From assembly GCA_029582165.1 (NCBI GenBank), contig CM055886.1, positions 25,854,669 to 25,918,668 of the forward strand: a stretch of 64,000 nucleotides of DNA, in the 5' to 3' direction. Shown one piece after another: positions 59,190 to 64,000 of the stretch (its first letter is position 1; every line of letters begins with the position of its first letter). A program made the translations under genes and the position numbers. Under the pieces are notes generated by a model. The model saw only the letters and a program-made list of their open reading frames with translations. It did no database searches and was not told the DNA's origin. Origin of the DNA: Portulaca oleracea. Lineage: Eukaryota; Streptophyta; Magnoliopsida; Caryophyllales; Portulacaceae.

Positions 59190-59470
59190 TCTACCATGTA
59201 TCCATATGATCCAAACGCGTTGCTTGTGCTAGTGGATTATCATTACTCTCTTGCCGATGAGCGATGTGATCCAATAGTGAAGGTTCTTGACCCCCAACTC
59301 TTCTTTGTCCGTTTTCAGTTGCCAAGTGACCTCCCACGAGGTTGGAGCATGGCCAAAGCGATGTTCATCATGGTTCCATAGAAGGTTTCTATAGAACTAC
59401 GTGGCTTTGTTGACTGCCTCGGTAGGAAGGATCGTCTTCATTTTATAGCTAAAATTGATTTTCGAATATA
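59190..59470 (+). pseudogene. possible captured gene fragment
   Basis: A 61-codon frame (59196-59381) continues after one stop in the same frame as KVSIELRGFVDCLGRKDRLHF. Its balanced codon use contrasts with the repeats around it. I do not recognise the protein. It may be an exon fragment carried by the 3-kb element. Confidence 0.35.
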
Positions 59471-60414
59471 TGATTATCGAATTTCTACCTTACTTTGAAT
59501 CCAATTACTGGGTTACTTTAAATTCAATAAAAGTCATAATCACTTAATTATGGCTTAGTATTATTCAAAAACAAAACTCTGTAAATTAAAAAATGGAAAA
59601 TAAGTGTAATAAAACTAATAATAAATATCCTAGCAGTCGATCACATACATTATCGTTATTTATTTATTTTGACTTTAACTAATGTAATAATTAATATCCT
59701 TTTTTTTAGCAATTTCCATATAATACAATACAAATTAATGAATCACAATTCATACGCTGTTAATCATTTAATTATTCAATTAATACTTGCTCAAAATTTG
59801 AATATTAGCATTTTAGTAATAAATAAATTTTAACATTTAATATAATACAAAAGTAACTTGATCTAAAAGCAAATTGACTCGAAAGTATTCCAACCCAATT
59901 GTAATCTGATCCGAATGTAAATAAATACAATGTGGGATTCACTCAAAACCAACCAACCAAATCAATTGGGGATCTGAACCAACCCGATCCGAATTTGGTC
60001 TGATCTGAAAACAACCCGAAGATCTCGATCAGATCAAACCCAGTCCTAATCCGATCCAAACCCGACAAAACCCATCCGAGTGAATCCGAACCCGAACCCC
60101 GCCGATCCGACTATAACCCGAAGATCCTGATCCGATCAAAACCGATCATATTCTGATCCGAACTCGACACAACCCATCCGAGTCAATTCGAACCCAAAAA
60201 AAACCTGTCCGAATCAATCCGAACCCGAATCCCACCCGAACATTACGATATGATTAAACCCGGTCCGAATCCGATCCGAACCCGACAAAACACATCCGAG
60301 TCAATCCGAACCCGAACCCCATCTGATCCAAATCTGAATCCGAACTAGAGTACGACCGATCTGAAAAATCCGAATCTGATCCGGTCCATCCGATTGCCAG
60401 GTCTACTTATCATT

Positions 60415-60660
60415 AATTCCAACCCTCATACTGATTTTTGTAAAGAGGAGAATTAAGGTTTTGCAATTCTCCATTCGAGTGAGGATTAAGGTAGTCTTAA
60501 TGATTCAAATCATATTTTTGTGCTTAATTCGAAGATTCAAATTGGGAGCACAAGAATGATGCAAGGCTTAGATTTTGATGGCTCAAAAGAATTATTCCAA
60601 TGAGTTTTCTTGATGACCTAGTGAGAATACACAATAAGTCCCTCATCCCTTTTTCTTGGT
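60415..60660 (+). other. leader of the right-hand gypsy element
   Basis: Non-coding sequence between the 3-kb insertion and the gag start. A standard primer site is not visible; TTGGTATGGAAC at 60656 overlaps the gag ATG and could be its decayed trace. Confidence 0.35.
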
Positions 60661-61730
60661 ATGGAACACCCCAACGATCCTAATCGAGAGGAATCTCGCC
60701 GGCATCAAAGGACAACCATGAGTTGCCCACTCGAAGAGGCCCTTAACCAGCTGGGCTATGAGACCCGGTTCTCATGCATTGAATATGTCCTTGATGTTAT
60801 CATTACGAGGGTCACTCAAATTGATGCACACCTCCAGGTGTGGCCTCCACCTGCAAGACAAGAGAAATATTCCCCTAGTCTCATCCGTTCTCCTTCGAAT
60901 TTTGAGTCGAGTGACGATGATGAGGGTTGCATGCACCTGTTCCGTAGAAGGGGAAGAGGCGAGAAAGCACCTAGGGATAACCTACATGGCATCAAGGTTG
61001 AACTTTCCGAATTCATCGGTTCCCTTGATCCAGACGAGTATTTGGAGTTGGTTCAATTGGTTGAGCGCATCTTCGAGACTAAGGGATATAGCGATGAGAA
61101 GGTTTTTAAGGTGGCGAGTTTGAAACTGACAAAAGTGGCATTCTTGTGGTTTGAATGTGTGAAGGCACAACGAGCAAGGAATGGGATGAAAAATTGCCTC
61201 TTGGGAAAATCTCAAAAAACTCATAAACAAACAATTTCTTTCGACTACCTACAAGCAAGATATTTTATGAAGGCTCTTCGCCCGGCCTTGAGGAAGGGAA
61301 AAGAAGTGTGATTAGATACATTCAAGACTTTGAGCAGTTTTTGATCAATAGTGACCCCTAAGAGCCGCACGAGCAAACTTTGATTCGGTTCTTGAACGGT
61401 TTATCTCCCTCAATCGCCAAGAAGGTTGATATCCAACCGTATCACTTATTGGATGAATTGTGTAAAATTGCTATAAAGATCGAGAGAAGGAAGAAGGAAA
61501 AGGCTAGTGCTAGGCTTTTCCAACGTTCTTTTGCTCCTCCCTCAAGACCAAGTCCTTTGGTGTCGCCGAGACCACAAGATACCCCACAAGCTAATACTAA
61601 CCCACCATCCCGAGGGTTGACAAGTGCAAAGGAATCTTCTATCCTTCCCCTACGGCTCTACTTAAGAAGATGAAGTGAAAGAAATGCTTCAAATGTTAGG
61701 GTTATGGATAGTTCAGGCCGAATGCCCCAC
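60661..61730 (+). pseudogene. gypsy gag, broken
   Basis: The 60661 frame (216 codons) carries GIKVELSEFIGSLDPDEYLE and QLVERIFETKGYSDEKVFKV, then LWFECVK, the familiar gag core. A shift near 61300 leads to 61380-61673 (RFLNGLSPSIAKKV, LCKIAIKIERRKKEK). The zinc knuckle near 61690 keeps CFKC but is destroyed by two TAG codons before the last cysteine. Confidence 0.8.
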
Positions 61731-61929
61731 AAGGAGAACCATAACCATCCAAGAAGTTCAGAATATCGAGAACGAGTTATTGGTAGCACAAGAAGATGAG
61801 GAGTTTGTAGTAGAGTATGGTAGTGGATCCAGAGATTATGAGGTATGACACTGTAGCTCGCGATCGAGGTGAGATGCTTGTATTACGATGAGTTCTACAT
61901 GTGAGTGAAGCACCAGTGGATAAAGCACA

Positions 61930-62210
61930 ACAAGAAATTATATTTTACTCCCGTTATACCATAAATGGGAAGGTTTGCAATTTGATCATCGATAGAGGAA
62001 GTTGCATGAATGTGGTGTCTATATATGTTGTTGAGACGTAGGAGTTGCCTCTTACTTCACATCCTTGACCATATGGTTTGAAGTGGTTGAATGACAGGGG
62101 AGAAATCAAGGTGACGAAGCAAGCTTTAGTTTCTCTTTCTATTGGCTTTAAATGTTGGGATTCGATATGGTGTGATGTGGTGCCTGTGAACGCTCGTCAT
62201 ATATTATTAG
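61930..62210 (+). pseudogene. gypsy aspartic protease, broken
   Basis: YTINGKVCNLIIDRGSCMNV corresponds to the active-site region; the usual DGG or DTG triad reads DRG. The end KCWDSIWCDVVPVNARHILL is well preserved. A stop near 62040 separates the halves. Confidence 0.75.
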
Positions 62211-62369
62211 GGAGGCTATTGCAATTCGATAGTCGTGTCATTCATGATGGTTTTAAGAACATCTACACCTTTACCAGAAACAAAAAGAGGGTCAAACTCA
62301 CACCTTTAGCTCCCTATGAGCTACTTCAATTAAAACCTGGGGTGGGATGTCAAGAGCCTAAATACATGA

Positions 62370-63180
62370 GTGAAACATGGGTCGAGAGGGCTCTTGGAAA
62401 GGGTACGGGCTTCTGCCTTGCTCCTCCTTGAGGCCAATAAGAGTGAGGAAGAGAAACCCATACACCCTCTAGTGGCCCCGCTCATTGATCGGTTTGCCGA
62501 TGTCTTTTCGGCAGATTTGCCACCCGACCTATCGCACCTTCGTGGGATCCAGCATCATATTGATCTCATTCCCGGAGCCCCCTTACCGAATCGAGCTACA
62601 TATTGGTGTAACCCAGAAGAGACTCGGGAGTTGCAAAGACAAGTAGATGAGCTTATGGAGAGGGGATATGTACAGGAGCGCATAAGTCCTTGTACAATAC
62701 CGAAACTCCTTGTGCCGAAGAATGATGGAACTTTTCGGATGTGTGCGGAATGTCGGGCCGTAAAAAACATTACAATCAAGTATCGGTATCCTATACCGAG
62801 GTTGGATAATATCCTAGATGAGTTGCATGGTTCCCGGATTTTCTCGAAGATCAACCATAGGAGCGACTGTCATCAAATGTAAATTAGGGAAGGTGAAAAA
62901 TGGAAGACCGCCTTCAAAACTAAAGGAGGGTTGTATAAGTGGACAGTTATACTGTTCGGGTTGTCAAATTCCCGAAGTACATTCATGAGGCTTATGAATG
63001 TGGTGTTCAGACCTTTTATTGGCAAGTTCATTGTGGTTTATTTTTCGATGATATTTTGGTATATTCTCGGGATGAAGACGAGCATCTAGTCCACCTTGAG
63101 AAGGCATTTGAAGTGTTGAGGAAACAAGGCTATATGGGAAAATTGAGAAGTGCAAATTTTGTACCTCCCAAGTCGTCTTA
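62370..63180 (+). pseudogene. gypsy reverse transcriptase, broken
   Basis: FADVFSADLPPDLSHLRGIQ, IPKLLVPKNDGTFRM and YPIPRLDNILDELHGS are clear. The first catalytic motif, normally [10 protein letters not shown], reads KINHRSDCHQ, so its Asp is lost. TAA follows at 62881. After shifts, the second motif [19 protein letters not shown] is present. Confidence 0.85.
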
Positions 63181-63365
63181 GGATACATAGTCTCGAAAGA
63201 TGGTATCTCGATGGATGCGTCCAAGGTGGAGGCCATCCATTCTTGGCCGACCCCCACTTCTATTAGAGAGGTTCGGGTTTCCATGGTATTGCATCTTTCT
63301 AACAGAGGTTTATTCTTGGATTTATCACTAACATCGCACCTATCACGGAGTATATAAAGAAGGGC

Positions 63366-63990
63366 ATGTTTGAGTGGCTTAAATCGGCCCAACAAGCATT
63401 TGAGAAGTTGAAAGTTGCTCTATGTGAGACACTCATTTTAGCATTGTCGGATTTCACTCAAGTCTTTGAGGTGGATTGCGATACGAGTGATGTGGGCATC
63501 AAGGTCATTTTGATGCAATATCTTTTCCCTTTAGCTTATTTTTATGAGAATTTGAACGGGTCTCGGAAGAATTGCTCTACATATGACAAGCAGTTATATG
63601 CTCTTGTTCCAGCCTTGGACCATTGGTCTCATTACCTTCAGCTGAGCCAATTTGTTCTCCATTTCGACCACGAGGCTCTCAAGTATTTGAATGGACAACA
63701 AAAACTAAATTCATGTAATGTCAAGTAGGTAGACTTTCTCCAAAAGTTTCAACTTTATGGCGAAACATAAGAAGGGGAGAGTGATGGTGGTAGCGGATGC
63801 TTTATCAAAAAGGCATACTCTTTTGTCTTTGATGGAAGTGCGGGTGCTTGGTTTTCAAGTTATCAAAGAGTATTACCAAGGTGATGAGGATTTTCAACAT
63901 TATTTGAGCGGAGATGGAGTCCTTTATGTGTTACAAGACAGATTTTATTCAAGGGAAACAAGTTGTGTACACCACGTTGCCCTTTGAGAA
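63366..63990 (+). pseudogene. gypsy RNase H and linker, broken
   Basis: WLKSAQQAFEKLKVALCETL, FEVDCDTSDVGIKVIL and CSTYDKQLYALVPALDHW mark RNase H; the expected DKEF reads DKQL, losing a catalytic Glu. HFDHEALKYLNGQQKL follows. A shifted frame (63757-63987) has GRVMVVADALSKRHTLL, the usual junction towards integrase. Confidence 0.85.
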
Positions 63991-64000
63991 GATTGTAGGT

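Larger units (their letters stand above)
57396..60404. mobile_element. 3.0-kb non-autonomous DNA element, 10-bp TSD ACTTATCATT
   Basis: The ends are AGACCTGGCAA and TTGCCAGGTCT. The exact 10-bp duplication ACTTATCATT lies at 57386-57395 and 60405-60414. About 750 bp at the left and 530 bp at the right are dense irregular repeats of ATCCGAACCCGA-type words. The middle (58170-59870) is of quite different, gene-like or UTR-like character. No transposase frame is visible. The duplication length fits Mutator-like elements; the CCTGGCAA ends would also recall hAT-type elements, which normally give 8 bp. Confidence 0.75.
60661..64000 (+). mobile_element. Ty3/gypsy retrotransposon, decayed, cut by the window edge
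   Basis: Gag, protease, reverse transcriptase and RNase H follow in normal order on the plus strand; integrase is beyond the edge. It belongs to the same broad group as the element at 1-3905 (same gag, protease and RT signatures) but is much more damaged, with at least eight stops or shifts. Confidence 0.85.

Overview
The window reads as an intergenic, transposon-dominated stretch of a plant nuclear genome, most likely a eudicot. The evidence is Ty3/gypsy and Ty1/copia elements using initiator-Met primer sites, Athila/Tat-like elements with a GGCGCC-type primer site, a plant mobile domain (PMD) relic, Stowaway-, Tourist-, Mutator- and CACTA-like MITEs, a plant L1-type LINE, and intron-containing genes for small secreted cystine-knot peptides. 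Knottin peptides of this general layout are well known in Caryophyllales (Mirabilis, Phytolacca, Mesembryanthemum). That points towards this order, but the placement is inference.

Only three loci look like functional host genes. One is a single-exon gene for an uncharacterised four-helix membrane protein (28936-29547, minus). The other two are paralogous two-exon genes for secreted six-cysteine peptides (39316-39688 and 54463-55189, both plus). The two peptide genes share the exon-1 length (70 bp), the intron phase and the cysteine spacing C-x6-C-x7-CC-x4-C-x12-C. Their mature peptides differ strongly in charge.

Layout: 1-3905, Ty3/gypsy element (minus, lightly broken); 3913-5431, PMD pseudogene (minus), whose candidate first intron holds a 3.4-kb solo LTR (5451-8878, TSD CATTA); 10.6-11.15 kb, copia gag relic; 11.5-15.5 kb, decayed long LTR split by a complete 1.5-kb TRIM-like element (12332-13848, TSD CGAGG); 15796-18350, copia element truncated inside pol and fused to an Athila/Tat-like element (18360-22661, minus) that carries a solo LTR in its gag (19343-20711, TSD ATGTG); 22662-25479, gag-only SIRE-like element; 25509-25579, decayed tRNA-Pro; 26.2-27.5 kb, copia gag relic plus second TRIM-like relic; 27.6-28.5 kb, MITE cluster; then the membrane-protein gene. 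From 29.9 to 34.7 kb lie AT-rich DNA, two MITEs and a SIRE-like LTR fragment. A second 3.4-kb solo LTR (34677-38042, TSD AAAAC) is followed by the first peptide gene. 40-46.9 kb holds MITEs, a 0.73-kb foldback and a three-unit array of hairpins. A 5'-truncated LINE (48439-52759) precedes the second peptide gene. The window ends in a second, badly decayed Ty3/gypsy element (plus), whose upstream part is split by a 3.0-kb element with a 10-bp TSD (57396-60404).

I see no operon-like or defence-island-like gene system here. The best leads are the diverged knottin pair, the gag-only element, the array of hairpins and the 3-kb element that may carry captured host sequence. All calls come from reading sequence and conceptual translations by eye; no database search was possible.
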